DNA of 7,896 bases from an uncultured Flammeovirgaceae bacterium (GTDB lineage Bacteria > Bacteroidota > Bacteroidia > Cytophagales > Cyclobacteriaceae), in the NCBI GenBank assembly GCA_937138955.1, contig CAKZPJ010000868.1, forward strand, positions 1 through 7,896, written 5' to 3'. Positions 7,801 to 7,896 of this stretch are shown here, piece by piece. The notes below the pieces were generated by a model. The model saw only the letters and a program-made list of their open reading frames with translations, made no database searches and was not told the origin of the DNA. Numbering within the stretch: the first letter of the stretch is position 1; the number at the start of each line of letters is the position of its first letter. Made by a program: the position numbers and the translations under genes.

Positions 7801-7896
7801 TTAGGCCCTGGTATACTAGGTAATACCCAAGGTCCAATTCTGGATGAGGATGGTAACACCATTTTCTGCGATGATGGCGGTAATGAATCCTCTTGT
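4870..7896 (+). CDS. SusC/RagA-family TonB-linked outer-membrane transporter, N-terminal 1009 residues (3' end outside window)
   Basis: The frame is open from ATG 4870 to the right edge with no stop. The start is forced: an in-frame TAA lies at 4846 and no other start codon lies between. A long n-region (residues 1-20) and hydrophobic core precede a signal-peptidase site after A36 (QVWA/QDKS). Residues 41-112 form a carboxypeptidase-regulatory-like domain (SGKVTSEEDG, then VNVIVKGTSQGTVTD and GNYRI). LSEVVVTAIGI at 118-128 is the SusC-type TonB-box region. The plug follows, with NITIRGNSS (180-188), PLFVVDGVPFDN (195-206) and LYGSRAANGVIVITTKAG (247-264). The rest is barrel, with ARNDWSSTLP at 659-668. 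There is no STN domain, so direct FecR/sigma signalling is not expected. By alignment with the first SusC fragment, roughly 100-130 residues are missing. A SusD gene probably follows. Substrate unknown. Confidence 0.96.
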   Translation, partial: MRYNSTQLTSSGHPFSLVKGIGIFILTLLLSAQVWAQDKSISGKVTSEEDGSTLPGVNVIVKGTSQGTVTDIDGNYRINVPEEAEVLSFSFIGLEAKEVAINGRSTINVAMTSDTRQLSEVVVTAIGIEREKKALGYAVSEVEGETLQQRSEPDAVRALTGKVPGVNIAGSGGGVGSATNITIRGNSSMLGNNQPLFVVDGVPFDNSVTRTGNGFEQGNPMSNRAFDLDPNMIESITVLKGASAAALYGSRAANGVIVITTKAGKTGSKKGLEVSYNGSFSLEEVAMQPVYQDVFTQGATFGSNNFVYNGGFFGTWGPPYSEVNREIAAGDRTVPHPLQRKYGNPSSALYVGDQYPEILENLNEVVPHTDNWKNFWDTGSLMEHSFQVTSGGEKVSLTAGVSRTDNQGIIPSSELDRTSINFGGTTTLENGLFINGNVNYVRTNQRTAQQGAELIGGGAAGSSLIGMLYLLSPSYDLTNYPYVNQRTGGSVYYRNGYDNPYWVSEFAPISSNVDRSFGKAQIGYDLFDWMTVSYQIGFNAYTDRRSSLLPAGGENVPPGQYIVDDIYRRELDGVFLVSIDKSLNADFNLQAQFGHNANERVFEQTTVLGNGIIDGSITNIVNTSSQVMQRDLQRRQRFQGAFGNVSVSYQDYLFLNVAARNDWSSTLPDGENSYFYPSASLSAVISEAFQMPEAVSFAKLRGGIATVGNEANPYLTQTPFILNDSDATTAYQDIQFPFTNPDGTFNVANAKSTLGSPVLKPEFTTEYEIGAEFGFLDNRIGLDVTYYNRQSTDQIAQIDVASSTGYLQKVTNIGQVDNFGWEIGLDLTPLRTAGGLTWNVYAAFTRNRNEVVDLGDLEQVVLGGFSNLGIVHRPGQPFGQILGTDVLRWSAENGLRDPNGQVLVNPTSGKPFEDPELQVIGDPNPDFLLGVTSTLGWKGFEFMFLIDYQHGGDMYSFSADQMLSRGVLGSTTDRVPRLGPGILGNTQGPILDEDGNTIFCDDGGNESSC

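Noticed and set aside
1..7896. CRISPR arrays, insertion sequences, tRNA or rRNA genes, phage or defence genes
   Set aside because: I looked for regular repeats, terminal inverted repeats, transposase-like frames and cloverleaf-like segments and saw none.

Overview
The window looks like Bacteroidota chromosome, probably a Cytophagales-type marine or environmental lineage. The evidence is two SusC-type TonB-dependent transporters, a SusD-type lipoprotein, lipoprotein signals of the Bacteroidota type, no Shine-Dalgarno sequences in front of genes, and TAnnTTTG-like promoter boxes. The lineage is inferred from gene content alone; no rRNA or other marker gene is present.

All supported genes are on the + strand. 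Bases 1-3404 form one transcription unit: the C-terminal ~480 residues of a SusC-like outer-membrane transporter (start outside the window), a complete SusD-like lipoprotein 29 bases later (1481-2974), and, after a 10-base gap, a small surface-type lipoprotein with an apparent beta-sandwich domain (2985-3404). The unit closes with a hairpin (3422-3445) followed by a good intrinsic terminator (3457-3484). SusC and SusD together form a lidded, TonB-energised importer for glycans or peptides. The small lipoprotein may be a third, surface-exposed accessory. No hydrolase is in the window, so the substrate cannot be named.

Bases 3485-3773 hold no convincing gene. A stand-alone receiver-domain protein follows (3774-4181). 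It keeps the acidic cluster, the Ser/Thr position and the Lys of response regulators, but has Ala in place of the phosphoacceptor Asp. No histidine kinase is nearby.

Bases 4182-4869 are an AT-rich gap of 688 bases with no supported gene. It contains two TATTTTTG boxes, short inverted repeats and a start-stop ATGTGA just before the next gene. From 4870 to the end of the window runs the first 1009 residues of a second SusC-like transporter. It shows a signal peptide, carboxypeptidase-regulatory-like domain, TonB-box region, plug and most of the barrel, and has no STN signalling domain. Its SusD partner would be expected just beyond the window.

The observation most worth following is the degenerate receiver between two nutrient-uptake loci. 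The rest looks like ordinary Bacteroidota nutrient-uptake architecture, and I did not find convincing evidence of a wholly new system.
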